Below, in pieces: positions 7,569-17,130 of a stretch of DNA of 64,000 nucleotides. A model generated the notes under the pieces. The model ran no database searches and was not told where the DNA came from. It saw only the letters and a program-made list of their open reading frames with translations. This DNA comes from Leptospirillum sp. (GTDB taxonomy: Bacteria > Nitrospirota > Leptospirillia > Leptospirillales > Leptospirillaceae), in NCBI GenBank assembly GCA_027315205.1, contig DAHUYM010000007.1, positions 92,242 to 156,241 of the forward strand. Reading direction: 5' to 3'. A program made the position numbers and the translations under genes. Within the stretch, counting starts at the first letter, position 1; each line of letters starts with the position of its first letter.

Positions 7569-8531
7569 GTGTCTTTTCGTAAGGTCTGCGTTATCGATGT
7601 TGGCACGAATTCCGTGCGGATGATTTTGGCAAAGGCCACAGGACAGAAGATAGGGGAAGTATTGTTTACTCAGGGACGCATTACACGCCTGGGGGAAGGA
7701 TTGAGAGATTCGGGTTCGATCCAGGGCAAGGCTCTCGAAAGGACAGTCCAGGCTCTACTTGATTTTCTGGAAAGAGCCAGGGCGTTTTCACCCGAAAAGA
7801 TACGGATCGTGGGCACGTCGGCGATTCGGCAAGCCTTGAACCAGGAAGATGTACTTCGAGAAATTCTTGAACGCACCGGTTTTGCCCTGGAAGTCATATC
7901 GGGAGAGCAGGAAGCCCGCATGACCTATACCGGAGCCCTCCAGAACATGGAAGGATTGACTCCGCCGTACCTTGTCGTGGATATCGGGGGCGGGTCGACT
8001 GAACTGATATATGGCGAAACGTCACAGGATAGCCTGAAAGCATTTTCGATCGAAGTGGGGGTCGTGACATTGACGGAAGGGTGGTTGAAAAAAGATCCGC
8101 CTGGGTCGGAAGAGATCAAAAAAGCCCGCCAATTCGTTTCGAATTCGTTCCATGCGATGTTTTCACAGCTGATTCCCTATCTGACCTCCAGTGTCACGAC
8201 GGTCGGAACGGCCGGTTCCGTTACCACTTTGCTGGCGATGGCATTGGGCATGAAGATTTACAATCCCGCCCTTATCCACGGCAAGGGGCTTTCAAGAACG
8301 ACCGTTCAGGAGATTTTCGAAAAACTTTCCCGGAAAACGCTCGCAGAACGGTTGAAAATCCCCGGAATCGAAAGAGGTAGGGAAGATCTGATCTTTTCCG
8401 GAGCCCTGATCCTTCTTGAAATTATGGAATCACTTTCTCAGGCCGGTCTGGTTGTTTCAGATTCCGGACTGAGGGAAGGGGTCCTGCTCCATGCTGCCGG
8501 GGAATTCGGAGCTTCTTACCGGAAGAATTAG
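7569..8531 (+). CDS. Ppx/GppA-family phosphatase (exopolyphosphatase / pppGpp phosphohydrolase)
   Basis: An ASKHA-fold enzyme that removes phosphate from polyphosphate or the stringent-response nucleotide pppGpp. Visible motifs are phosphate-1 'VIDVGTNSVRMIL' at the N-terminus, 'VVDIGGGSTELIYG' near residue 137, and 'VGTAGSVTTLLAMALG' in the second domain. At 320 residues it has only the two N-terminal domains and no HD-like C-terminal domain, like short Ppx proteins. Sequence alone does not separate polyphosphate from pppGpp as substrate. The GTG start is supported by AAGGAGG eight bases upstream. It is convergent with the TPR gene, and the stops overlap. Confidence 0.88.
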   Translation: MSFRKVCVIDVGTNSVRMILAKATGQKIGEVLFTQGRITRLGEGLRDSGSIQGKALERTVQALLDFLERARAFSPEKIRIVGTSAIRQALNQEDVLREILERTGFALEVISGEQEARMTYTGALQNMEGLTPPYLVVDIGGGSTELIYGETSQDSLKAFSIEVGVVTLTEGWLKKDPPGSEEIKKARQFVSNSFHAMFSQLIPYLTSSVTTVGTAGSVTTLLAMALGMKIYNPALIHGKGLSRTTVQEIFEKLSRKTLAERLKIPGIERGREDLIFSGALILLEIMESLSQAGLVVSDSGLREGVLLHAAGEFGASYRKN

Positions 8532-10255
8532 CCGGACCGGCTGTCCCGGTATTTAAGTGTGTCCACATAGAGTCCGTAAAGGGAGGGTTCCGAGGGGTGC
8601 CTTTCCATACCATCCTGAAGAATCCGCAAGGCCTTTTCGATTTCCCCGCGACGCATGGTCCATTCGTGAATGACGCGGAAAAAACCTGGGCGGCTTGGAT
8701 AAAAATCCAGAAACTCGTCCAGAACGACGGGAAGGCGTTCGGAAGGCTCACCCTTCAGGAACATTGCGCGTGCTATGGAATGGAACAATGTAACCGGCTC
8801 CCGGGTGCTGGGAAGGATTCTTTTGTACCAGAGGATCGCGGAATCCGGATTCCCGAGCTTTTCGTCCGTCAGAGCGAGGATCCAGTAAGGAACTTCGCTC
8901 AGGGGGTCGCCGATGACGGCCTGTTCGAGATAAGGTTTTGACTCTGTTGAAGAATTCGAAAAGTAAAGGGAAAGGCCTTGCATGATCAATTGTTCGGGCC
9001 GGGTAAAGGATGAACCTGGTTCTTTTTCCCAATGGTGCAACACTTTCGAGCTTCTGAATTTTTTCGGAAGGCGGCCCGGGAAGAGAATCTCCATCCATGC
9101 CATTGTTTCGAAAAAGGCAAACCAGTCGTTACGTTCCAGCGAAAGTTTCAGAAGGATTTCCCCTGTATAGGGGTCCGGTTCCTTTTCAAAGGCTGTCGAA
9201 TAGGCGAGAATGGCTCTTTCTGGAGCCTTTTCCCGCAGAAACACTTCACCGAGGGACCGATAGGGATGGGCTTCGTTAGTGGTCTGAAGGGTTTGGATGG
9301 CTTTATCCATTTCTTTCATGTCGATCTGGAGGAGTCCCATCAGAACGTGGAATTCACTATTGTCGGGCTCAAGGGAAAGGGCTTTCCTGATGGGGTCAAG
9401 GCCTGCGAGGGGCTTCCCGTTCATCTTGTATGCCATGGCGATCAGTCCGTAAAGTCTGGCGGTTTCCTCGCCGGCCTCCATCGCGAGTCTCAGGGAGTCC
9501 ACGGCCCGGGTATATTCGTTCATATTAAGCAGAAGACGCCCGGCTTCCTCCAGTAGGAATGGATTCTTGGGTTGTGTCCTGAGAAGCGTCCGTACGTATT
9601 TGAGGGCTTGGCGGGTTTGGTTGTTCCGTTCCAGGGCCCTGATATAAAGAATCTGGCATTCGTGATTACTGGGATCTTCGTTCAGAAGGTTTCTGCACAA
9701 CGTCAAAAGTTTGGGGTACTGTTCAAGGAGTTCGAGGCGTTCGATAAGGGCAATGTAAGCGAGGGCATTTTGTTTGCTGGAGGGGTTTAGGGAGTAAGCT
9801 TCCGTGATCCTCGAGTCGGCAATCCACCAGCGCCCCTTCAGCCCATTCTGGATGCCGGATTCCCTAAGAAGTTCCGTATTACCTGGAAATTGCGACAAAC
9901 CTTCCTCAAGAAACCACAAGGCTTTGTCAGGCTCTCCAGTGAGATTTTTGAGTTGCGCGAGCCCCAGGAAGGATTCCGGGGTAGGTTTGAACGGAGGCTG
10001 GACGGATTTCCAGAAACAGTCCTCCGCCTTTTCCCATTCTTCTTTCCCTTCGTGGACACGTCCACGCTCCACCAGAAGGAGGCCGGATTCTGGGAACCGG
10101 GAAGAGGCGTCGTCGAGAAGGGACAGGCATGCTTCCCAATTCCGTGCTTGAAGGAACGCGTGAAGGCGTTCCAGAATGTCGTGCAGTTCGCCGGACGGGG
10201 TGTTGCCGGAGGTCGTCGATGAAAGTTCCGAGCCGTCACTGGCGGATTGTGTCAT
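8528..10255 (-). CDS. TPR-repeat protein
   Basis: A 575-residue protein made almost wholly of tetratricopeptide-like helical hairpins, for example 'ALAYIALIERLELLEQYPKL', 'NPFLLEEAGRLLLNMNEYTRA' and 'EFHVLMGLLQIDMKEMDKA'. There is no signal peptide, membrane segment or catalytic domain, so it is likely a cytoplasmic protein-protein scaffold. The ATG at 10255 is preceded by GGGAGA six bases upstream; longer frames to 10297 lack a good site. It is divergent from the CCA-type gene with 83 bases between. No function can be named beyond scaffold or assembly. Confidence 0.85.
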   Translation of the reverse strand: MTQSASDGSELSSTTSGNTPSGELHDILERLHAFLQARNWEACLSLLDDASSRFPESGLLLVERGRVHEGKEEWEKAEDCFWKSVQPPFKPTPESFLGLAQLKNLTGEPDKALWFLEEGLSQFPGNTELLRESGIQNGLKGRWWIADSRITEAYSLNPSSKQNALAYIALIERLELLEQYPKLLTLCRNLLNEDPSNHECQILYIRALERNNQTRQALKYVRTLLRTQPKNPFLLEEAGRLLLNMNEYTRAVDSLRLAMEAGEETARLYGLIAMAYKMNGKPLAGLDPIRKALSLEPDNSEFHVLMGLLQIDMKEMDKAIQTLQTTNEAHPYRSLGEVFLREKAPERAILAYSTAFEKEPDPYTGEILLKLSLERNDWFAFFETMAWMEILFPGRLPKKFRSSKVLHHWEKEPGSSFTRPEQLIMQGLSLYFSNSSTESKPYLEQAVIGDPLSEVPYWILALTDEKLGNPDSAILWYKRILPSTREPVTLFHSIARAMFLKGEPSERLPVVLDEFLDFYPSRPGFFRVIHEWTMRRGEIEKALRILQDGMERHPSEPSLYGLYVDTLKYRDSRSG

Positions 10256-10338
10256 GTGGTATCTCCCTATGAAGGAATTCATATTAACGGATTTCATCGG
10301 ATCTGGGAACGTGACATCGCGAAAAGGAATCGATTCTC

Positions 10339-11655
10339 ATGCGTTCCATGCAACCTGAAACCGTCCATTTTCAGGGATGGCCGTTCTGGAAGACCCTTCT
10401 TGAACGGGTGCCCCCTCCCGATACCGGAAAGGCCTACATTGTAGGGGGATGGGTACGGGATATCTTCATGTACGGGCAACCCGTAGGGCCGGTTGAAATG
10501 GATTGGGCCCTCGAAGGGGATGCCGTCCAGTGGGCCCGCGCGATTTCCCTGAAAACGGGTGCCATTCTTCGGATGGAGTCCAGTCTTGGGACAGCCCGCA
10601 TCGATATCGAACATCAGGGGATCACCGTCCGGTTCGATTTCGCCACATGCCGAAAAGATCGATACCCGAAACCAGGTGGACTGCCCCTGACATCTGTCGC
10701 AACAATCGATGAAGACTTGGGACGTAGAGACTTTTCCATAAATGCGATGGCTATCGAGGTCGCATTTCCGTTTCGGGGATTCGGCCGGATCCTCGATCCT
10801 TGGGGCGGGAGGAAAGATCTTGGTCGAAGGAAACTCCGCATTTTGTACGAGAATTCGTTTGTCGACGATCCGACCCGTATTTTCCGTCTCGTACGATTCA
10901 GTTGCCGACTGGGATTTTCCTCGGATACGGGAACGTTCAAAGCTCTGAGCCGGAGTCTCGATGATAAATGTCTGCGGTCGGTTTCGCGGAGCCGGGTCTG
11001 GGATGAAATGGCGAAAATCCTTTCCGAACCGGAACCTATGGAAATCCTCTATGGTTGGTTAACGGCAGGAATTCTCTCATCGGTTTCAAAAAAGCTTTTG
11101 GCCACGGGTCCGAGGAAGGCTCGACTTCAACGGTGGAATCAGATCTTTTACAATTTGCCAAGGACGTCGAACGAACCCAAATTCATTCGGGAAACCGAAT
11201 TTCTTTTGGCTCTGTTTTTCGGTTTGCCGAGGAGAGAATTCGAAGCCATTTCCGCTGTTCTTGGGGTGCCGGGACGACTCCGGAAGACGTTGTCCGATGT
11301 GCTCTTCGAAAAGGGCTACCGTGGGAACGTTTTCCGTTTTTGGGAAAAAACAGGCGGAAATACCGGACAGATGCAGTACGAATGTGACCGGATGGGATAC
11401 GCGTCCGCCTGTCTCTTGGCGTTGAGGTCACCCTCCGAACTCGTTGTGTTCTGGAGAAATTATTTTTCTTCCGACAGACATCTCGCACCCTTTGTGACAG
11501 GTAAAGACCTTGTCCAGGCAGGTGTGCCGGCTTCAGCGGAGAGGGAAAGGATCTTGGATGAAATTCGGCTTCTCCAGAGACTGGGACGGGTCAGGAACAA
11601 GTCGGAAGCGCTGGTTTGGATAAGTAAGAATCTCGTTCGCAAACTGGGGGAGTAA
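10339..11655 (+). CDS. CCA tRNA nucleotidyltransferase / poly(A) polymerase family protein
   Basis: A class II nucleotidyltransferase that would add CCA (or only C or A) to tRNA 3' ends, or poly(A) to RNA. It has the flexible-loop motif 'IVGGWVRDIF' near residue 34, the template-like 'RRDFSINAMA' near 131, and 'DDPTRIFRLVRF' near 175, followed by a divergent C-terminal body. The catalytic pair normally written DxD reads E-M-D in 'VEMDWALEGDA', a conservative but unusual change. No HD domain is seen. The substrate split (CCA, CC, A or poly(A)) cannot be read from sequence here. ATGs at 10339 and 10348 are both possible; the first follows AAAAGGAA. Confidence 0.82.
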   Translation: MRSMQPETVHFQGWPFWKTLLERVPPPDTGKAYIVGGWVRDIFMYGQPVGPVEMDWALEGDAVQWARAISLKTGAILRMESSLGTARIDIEHQGITVRFDFATCRKDRYPKPGGLPLTSVATIDEDLGRRDFSINAMAIEVAFPFRGFGRILDPWGGRKDLGRRKLRILYENSFVDDPTRIFRLVRFSCRLGFSSDTGTFKALSRSLDDKCLRSVSRSRVWDEMAKILSEPEPMEILYGWLTAGILSSVSKKLLATGPRKARLQRWNQIFYNLPRTSNEPKFIRETEFLLALFFGLPRREFEAISAVLGVPGRLRKTLSDVLFEKGYRGNVFRFWEKTGGNTGQMQYECDRMGYASACLLALRSPSELVVFWRNYFSSDRHLAPFVTGKDLVQAGVPASAERERILDEIRLLQRLGRVRNKSEALVWISKNLVRKLGE

Positions 11656-11670
11656 AGACGTATCTTACGA

Positions 11671-12180
11671 TTATCGGATGATTTTCCGGATCGTACGATT
11701 CAGGGAATCATAGCTGGCATCACCGGGTATGACGCGGGTAATGACTCCGGATTGGTCGATGAGGGCGACCCAAGGCTCACCGTGGACCCTCCAGTCATTG
11801 ACGGTTCTCTGTTCGGAATCTTCATAGTCGTCGATATGGATAAAGGCCATTTGCCGGTAGTATAGTTCCCTCAATCCCTGGATAAGTCGATCTTCGTGCA
11901 CGCACGGCGTGCAGTGGACCGGAGCCCCGAAAAAAATCAGAAACGGACGATGGTGGTAAAGGGCATGGCTGATGCTTTCGTTATGGAGATGATCGGGCAC
12001 GTTCATCGTGCACAGATCGGTATATCGTTCCCCGACCTTCAGGACCGGGTTATGACTGATCGGAGCACGTGTCCCTTCCTTCGGGAAGCTTAAGAACCAG
12101 TTGCACGAAGCCGTAGTCAAAAAAGATCCCATCAGAACAAGTCCGATAAAGATTCCTCGATTCCATTTTGAAGCCCCCAT
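11671..12180 (-). CDS. Thioredoxin-like lipoprotein
   Basis: A 169-residue envelope protein. After a signal peptide the lipobox 'LTTASC' places the lipid-anchored Cys at residue 26. The domain 'PFLIFFGAPVHCTPC' (C90, C93) followed by 'MAFIHIDDYED' and 'EPWVALIDQSGVITRVIPG' is thioredoxin-like. The proline before the last strand is replaced by 'GEPWVAL'. It would act in the periplasm on disulfides or cytochrome maturation. The ATG at 12180 starts the signal peptide; the longer frame to 12285 has no export signal. It is convergent with the CCA-type gene and divergent from the RND pump. Confidence 0.8.
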   Translation of the reverse strand: MGASKWNRGIFIGLVLMGSFLTTASCNWFLSFPKEGTRAPISHNPVLKVGERYTDLCTMNVPDHLHNESISHALYHHRPFLIFFGAPVHCTPCVHEDRLIQGLRELYYRQMAFIHIDDYEDSEQRTVNDWRVHGEPWVALIDQSGVITRVIPGDASYDSLNRTIRKIIR

Positions 12181-12228
12181 CGCGTCGGATCCTCCGTTGC
12201 GGCATCTATAGTACACTACGGACACAGT

Positions 12229-12258
12229 TTGTTCGTCTACCGATCCCTCTGCTATATT
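12229..12258 (+). promoter_or_regulatory. Candidate promoter of the RND pump gene
   Basis: TTGTTC (12229-12234) and TATATT (12253-12258) are separated by 18 bases, acceptable for a sigma-70 promoter. The pair lies about 70 bases before the pump ATG at 12330, in the divergent interval shared with the thioredoxin-like lipoprotein. No operator repeat was recognised beside it. Confidence 0.4.
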
Positions 12259-12329
12259 ATGCGCCCGTAAGCTCCCCCGTTTCAAAGATTCCCTTAAGAC
12301 ATTTTTCCAATCGAGGAGTTGCTGCGTCT

Positions 12330-15300
12330 ATGTTTCTTTCGAATCTTGCTCTGCGAAGGCCGGTTTTCATCACGATGATCGTGCTCGCCCTTGTGATATC
12401 CGGGGGGGTATCCTACACGAAGCTTGGGGAAAATCTTTTTCCCAGCGTTTCTTTCCCTATCATTTCGGTAACCCTCTTCGACCCCGGGTCTTCGGCACGG
12501 ATCGTAGAAGAACGTTTGACCCTCCCGGCCGAAGAAGCCCTTTCAGCACTTCCAGGAATCCAGCATGTTCATTCTGTCACGGTTCCCGGAGCGGCAACGG
12601 TCACAATGACCTTTCCGGATAACGAAAAGCCCGAAAAACTTTTTTCGGAGGTCCAGGAAAAACTCCAGAAAATTCGCCACGAATTGCCGAGAGGACTCCC
12701 TTCCCCCATCATCTCGCGTGTCACTCCCACGGAAATGCCGCTTCTTTGGATTGTGTTTCCATTTGATGGAGGGGAGATCGGCAATCGTGACCTTACCTGG
12801 TTGAAAGAAAATGTCGTTCCTCCTTTGAGGGCATTGGACGGTGTGGCTGTTATAAGCCCAATATGGCCTCCATCCCGTGTTCTACATATATGGGTTCGAT
12901 CTCGATCTCTCATCCGTTATTCACTTTCGATGGAGACGCTGGCCGGCCTGATCCGGCAAAATTCCCTCGTCCTGCCGTCCGGGCGTGTTTCCCAGGGGGA
13001 CCGCGAAATCATGGTCGAGACTTCCGGCCAGGCGCTGACGCCCGAATCCCTGAAACAGATGGCTGTTCCGGTCTCCGGAGGGAAAAAAGTGATTTTGGGC
13101 GATTTGGCTACGATCCGGGAAGGCTGGGAAACGGCCCGTTCGATCTTTAGGCTGGATGGAAATCCTGCGGTAGGAATTCAGGTCTTTAAGAAAAATGAGG
13201 CCGACGGACGGAAGGTCTCCCGTTCGGTCAGAACGATGCTGAACACCATGGTGTGGCCCAAAGAGTGGAAGGAAAAGCCCATCATCCGTATGGACCGCTC
13301 CCAACTCGTGAAGAAGAATAACAGGGAACTGCTGGAGACGTTGCTTCTTGGGGGTGCACTTACGGTTGTGGTCATCTTTTTGTTTCTGGAAAGCCTGGTT
13401 CCTACGATCATAGCCTCCCTCTCGATTCCGGCTTCGGTAATCTCCACCTTTGCGGTGATGAAATTTTTTCACTTTACATTGAATACACTGACGATGCTGG
13501 GACTTTCTTTAGTCGTTGGCATCCTTGTGGATGATGCCATTGTCGTATTGGAAAATATTGTTCGGCATCGCCAGGAAGGTTTGAGCGCTTCCGACGCGGC
13601 CCGTCAGGGGGTCGGGGAAATCGGACTGGCCGTTTTGGCGACGACATTTTCCATCATCGCCGTGTTTGCACCAGTGGCTTTCATGCAGGGGATTTTCGGA
13701 AAGTTTTTTTATGAATTCGGTTTGACAGTCTCCTTTGCTGTCGGAATGTCCATGTTCGTTTCACTCACTTTGACTCCAGTCCTTGCATCCCGTTTTTTGA
13801 AAAATGAACCGGCCCTGAAGAAGGTCAAAGTTGTATCCCGCTGGCTTGAAAAATTAAGGGTTTGGTACAGAAATCTCCTCGAATGGTCCCTTGGTCACCC
13901 GGGGACTGTTGTCATGTCAACTATTGGCGTTTTGGCCCTCATCGGTCTTATGGTCCCGAGAATCGGATGGGATCTTGTACCGAGAACCGATCAGGGGGCA
14001 TATGTCGTCCAAATGACTGCGGGTTCTTCGGCATCCCTGAATTATGCCGATCGTAAGTTTAAGGCGGCCTCGGAAGAGCTTTCTCAATTGCCAGGAGTTT
14101 CTTCGGTGTTTTATCAGATCGGGGGAGGTCCGGAAATCCCCCTGAACCAAGGGTATCTATATGTATCACTCAAACCGCTGGAACATCGCGTGATAACCCA
14201 GGAACAATCCATGGCCATGGCACGGACCCTTTTTGCCAAGGACCTTTCCGACCACGTATCCGTCGATCGTATCTCCCTAGTCGGGGGTAGCGGGCGGGAA
14301 ATTCCACTCCAGGTCATTCTCATGGGTCCTTCAAGGCAAAAGCTGGAACTCCTGTCGCAAGAGCTTGCCGACCGGATGAAAGGAATCAGGGGATTGGTCG
14401 ATATCGAGACCCCTGACCGGTTCGGGCAGAGAATCATGACGGTACGTCCCAAGAAAAACCTTCCGGATACCTTCGCTGTCACACCGGAATCTCTTGGGCA
14501 ATCGCTCAGAATGTTGCTGGACATGACGGATGTGGGGATTTTGAAGCAGAAGGAAAGCGGAGAGAAGGTTCTGCTTTCGATCGATCCGGAGGAAAAAAAC
14601 GATCCGGAACGATTTTCCAGGCTTCCCGTGCTGCTGGGTAATGGAAAGTCTCTTCCGCTGCGCCAAGTTGCAATCGTATCGGAGAAATCCGAGACCCAGG
14701 AACGGGTCAGGGATGATCGACTGCCTTCTCTTGAGGTCAATGCGAACATCGTTGGGAAACAAACGCTCGGAAAGGCGATGGAATCTATCACGTCTTGGGC
14801 TTCGATCCACGTTCCCGTGGAATATCGTTTTCGGTTCGGAGGTTCAGGTGATGTGCTAAATCAGGCGATTGGACAATTCACTATCGCTCTCTTGCTTGCG
14901 ATTCTCGCCGTTTATATGGTCCTTGCTTCGCAGTTCGAGAATTTTCTGATGCCATTTGTCATCATGGTATCCATCCCTGTAAGTGTCGTCGGGGCGATAT
15001 TCGCACTTTGGGTTACCGGGAACTCGTTCAATCTGATGAGTGCCATGGGACTCATTATCCTGTTTGGGCTTGTGGCAAAAAATGCCATTCTCCTCGTCGA
15101 TTACACCAATACTCTGAGACGGAGGGGAATGGAAAGGCGCGCGGCCCTGATGGAAGCATGTCCGGTTCGTTTGAGGCCGGTTTTGATGACGACCGTCGCA
15201 ATGGTGGCGGGTATGCTTCCGATGGCGTTCGGATGGGGCGCGGGAGGGGCATTGCGCACTCCGATGGCTCTCGTTGTGGTGGGGGGGCTACTTTCTTCGA

Positions 15301-15377
15301 TGGCTTTGACGCTGATTGTCGTTCCTGTTGTTTATGATCAGCTTAATTCTTGGTATGATGCCATGTCTTCTCATTGA
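12330..15377 (+). CDS. RND efflux permease (AcrB/MdtB-like, HAE1-type)
   Basis: An inner-membrane proton-driven pump of 1015 residues. It starts with the hallmark 'LALRRPVFITMIVLALVI' first helix. TM4 carries the proton-relay Asp pair in 'GILVDDAIVVLENI', and TM10 carries the partner Lys in 'LFGLVAKNAILLVDY'. Two large periplasmic loops, an internal duplication and 12 helices give normal family length. The start at 12330 follows GAGGAG 12 bases upstream. No membrane-fusion or outer-membrane partner is adjacent, so it may work with components encoded elsewhere. A lipoprotein gene follows after 64 bases. Multidrug-type rather than metal-type by the TM4 motif. Confidence 0.93.
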   Translation: MFLSNLALRRPVFITMIVLALVISGGVSYTKLGENLFPSVSFPIISVTLFDPGSSARIVEERLTLPAEEALSALPGIQHVHSVTVPGAATVTMTFPDNEKPEKLFSEVQEKLQKIRHELPRGLPSPIISRVTPTEMPLLWIVFPFDGGEIGNRDLTWLKENVVPPLRALDGVAVISPIWPPSRVLHIWVRSRSLIRYSLSMETLAGLIRQNSLVLPSGRVSQGDREIMVETSGQALTPESLKQMAVPVSGGKKVILGDLATIREGWETARSIFRLDGNPAVGIQVFKKNEADGRKVSRSVRTMLNTMVWPKEWKEKPIIRMDRSQLVKKNNRELLETLLLGGALTVVVIFLFLESLVPTIIASLSIPASVISTFAVMKFFHFTLNTLTMLGLSLVVGILVDDAIVVLENIVRHRQEGLSASDAARQGVGEIGLAVLATTFSIIAVFAPVAFMQGIFGKFFYEFGLTVSFAVGMSMFVSLTLTPVLASRFLKNEPALKKVKVVSRWLEKLRVWYRNLLEWSLGHPGTVVMSTIGVLALIGLMVPRIGWDLVPRTDQGAYVVQMTAGSSASLNYADRKFKAASEELSQLPGVSSVFYQIGGGPEIPLNQGYLYVSLKPLEHRVITQEQSMAMARTLFAKDLSDHVSVDRISLVGGSGREIPLQVILMGPSRQKLELLSQELADRMKGIRGLVDIETPDRFGQRIMTVRPKKNLPDTFAVTPESLGQSLRMLLDMTDVGILKQKESGEKVLLSIDPEEKNDPERFSRLPVLLGNGKSLPLRQVAIVSEKSETQERVRDDRLPSLEVNANIVGKQTLGKAMESITSWASIHVPVEYRFRFGGSGDVLNQAIGQFTIALLLAILAVYMVLASQFENFLMPFVIMVSIPVSVVGAIFALWVTGNSFNLMSAMGLIILFGLVAKNAILLVDYTNTLRRRGMERRAALMEACPVRLRPVLMTTVAMVAGMLPMAFGWGAGGALRTPMALVVVGGLLSSMALTLIVVPVVYDQLNSWYDAMSSH

Positions 15378-15441
15378 CCTGCCCTGTGAGAGTAGGCCGT
15401 CATCGGTTCCCGGCCGGGAGCCTCTAAGACCAACGGAGAAA

Positions 15442-16068
15442 ATGCATATGAGCTCATGGAAACGCTTGGGGCTTCTTTCGATTGGAGCCGTTTTCCTTCT
15501 CCTGGGTGTTGGATCCGGATGCTCTTCCGCTCCGAAAACCACCTCGCTTTCGAGTATCGGTCTAACTCCCGACGCGAGCCCAAGCGGAATCAATGTCCGG
15601 ATCATCAACTCGTACTTTAATCCCAAGACATTACCCTACGAGCTTCCCTACACAATAGAAATTGATCCATCCCATCCGTTCGTTATCAGGTGCGAGCACA
15701 ACAGGGTTGTCAAGGTTCCCGAACAATATAAGAAAGTCATCGTACGATTCATCGGACGAAGCAATGGGTATATCCAGGCTATCGAACTGAAATGGGTGGA
15801 TTGGGAAAATCATGTGGTTCGCAAGTTTTTCTTCCATGACGATCTGGACAGGTTCCTGCGAATCCTTTCCCCCGTCCCGGTAGATACCAGTAAGGGAATC
15901 GGGCTTGGAAACTACATCAACGGGTGTACCGACCCGCTCCTGATCGTATCGGTTACGACCCATCCAGGGGTGGTCAATGAATTCACTTTTCTGGGTGATT
16001 TCCTCCAGAAGGTGCTTTATCCCCAAAGCCCATTAAAGGCGTTTTCCTTCCTTTACATCTCCGGCTGA
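15442..16068 (+). CDS. Putative lipoprotein of unknown function
   Basis: A 208-residue exported protein. Residues 9-26 form a signal peptide ending in 'GVGSGC', with Cys27 as the lipid attachment site. The mature part has no family I recognise; it contains 'PYTIEIDPSHPFVI' and 'IQAIELKWVDWENHVVRKFFFHD', suggesting a beta-rich domain. The ATG at 15442 has GGAG about five bases upstream; a second ATG at 15448 is equally well placed. It follows the RND pump and could be an accessory, though this is inference from position only. Confidence 0.7.
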   Translation: MHMSSWKRLGLLSIGAVFLLLGVGSGCSSAPKTTSLSSIGLTPDASPSGINVRIINSYFNPKTLPYELPYTIEIDPSHPFVIRCEHNRVVKVPEQYKKVIVRFIGRSNGYIQAIELKWVDWENHVVRKFFFHDDLDRFLRILSPVPVDTSKGIGLGNYINGCTDPLLIVSVTTHPGVVNEFTFLGDFLQKVLYPQSPLKAFSFLYISG

Positions 16069-16125
16069 TTTGATGACGGGATAATAAAGTGGAATGTCTT
16101 CAAACCCTCCAGAATAGGATTGTTT

Positions 16126-16569
16126 ATGTATTCGTACCAGGAAATGGTTTCCATGCTGAACTCCGGCGGGTACAGGCTGACTGGACAGAGACTTCTTATT
16201 CTCGAAACCTTACAGTCGTTTCATGGAAGCTTTTCAGCCCTCGAACTCGAAAAAAAAGTGATGAAGAAAGATCAGTCAGTAGGTCGGGCAACCCTATTCA
16301 GGGCACTAGACCTTTTTCTCGAAAAGGGAATTCTTGAAAAAATCCACCGGGAATCGGGAGACGACGTGTATATCGTTGGCTCGAGCGGTCACCATCATCA
16401 CCTGATTTGCAGGGTTTGTGGACTGATCCGCGACATCGAGGCCTGTCCTTTTGGGGAAGATCTTAGAGCGATCGTCCAGCAGGAAGGATTTTCGGATACT
16501 CTGCACCGGGTGGAAATCGAGGGAGTGTGCCGGGCCTGTCAGAAAAAACAGAAAGGGCGTATCGCCTAA
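16126..16569 (+). CDS. Fur-family metal-responsive transcription regulator
   Basis: A 147-residue cytoplasmic repressor. The N-terminal winged helix reads 'YRLTGQRLLILETLQS' and 'VGRATLFRALDLFLEKGIL'. The hinge is followed by the metal-binding 'GHHHHLICRVCGLI' and a C-terminal CxxC ('GVCRACQ'), so one structural Cys4 zinc site and a His-rich sensory site can be expected. Sequence does not decide between Fur, Zur and PerR roles. A TTG lies six bases before the ATG, but ATG at 16126 matches the family start. No obvious Fur box was seen next to it. Confidence 0.9.
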   Translation: MYSYQEMVSMLNSGGYRLTGQRLLILETLQSFHGSFSALELEKKVMKKDQSVGRATLFRALDLFLEKGILEKIHRESGDDVYIVGSSGHHHHLICRVCGLIRDIEACPFGEDLRAIVQQEGFSDTLHRVEIEGVCRACQKKQKGRIA

Positions 16570-16641
16570 GGCCCCATGGCATGAAAACGGGGGAGTTGGG
16601 ATGAGACGTAATAGAGACCCGCAAAAAGGAGCAGCAACAAA

Positions 16642-17100
16642 GTGATGATCAGGAGAATGGGATTACGAAAGGATTTTTTCGGCGTGTCCGACATGGGGAG
16701 GATTCTAGGAGCTGAAGGCGCGAGAGTCAAGAAAAATATCGAATGGATTTATTCTATCCTGGCTTTATTTCTGCTTCTTGCTGCTTGTCAGCCATCGCAA
16801 CCCCTCCATTCCGCTGATCTTTCCGACATTCCGCCTCCTCCTCCTATCCGGTTCGACGCAACCCCTGTACCGACACTTCTTCCGCGAACAAATCTCTATC
16901 TTTTCCTTTCTTCCGATCGTCCGGTTTATTACAGAAAAGGAAGTTATTATCAGAACTGGAAAGGAAACTGGTTTGCATCGGACGATCTTCGCGGTCCGTG
17001 GAGAGCCATAGAAAAAGAAGAGCTTCCGGATCTCCTGGTCAATGTTCCTCCCGATTATTTCTACGAAAATTTTCCCTACAAGTTGCGCAAGGATCGATAA
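16642..17100 (+). CDS. Small putative lipoprotein
   Basis: A protein of up to 152 residues with a hydrophobic stretch 'IYSILALFLLLAAC' and a lipobox Cys at residue 49. The mature part is proline-rich at first ('DIPPPPPIRFDATPVP'), then has 'PVYYRKGSYYQNWKGNWFASDDLRGPWRAI', a pattern often seen in small beta-rich envelope proteins. I do not recognise a family. A GTG at 16642 has AAAGGAG about 11 bases upstream; an internal ATG at 16693 would give a more normal signal peptide (lipobox Cys at 32), so the start is uncertain. Confidence 0.55.
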   Translation: MMIRRMGLRKDFFGVSDMGRILGAEGARVKKNIEWIYSILALFLLLAACQPSQPLHSADLSDIPPPPPIRFDATPVPTLLPRTNLYLFLSSDRPVYYRKGSYYQNWKGNWFASDDLRGPWRAIEKEELPDLLVNVPPDYFYENFPYKLRKDR

Positions 17101-17130
17101 AGACTTGCCGGATTCGTTTTTCCCAAATCC

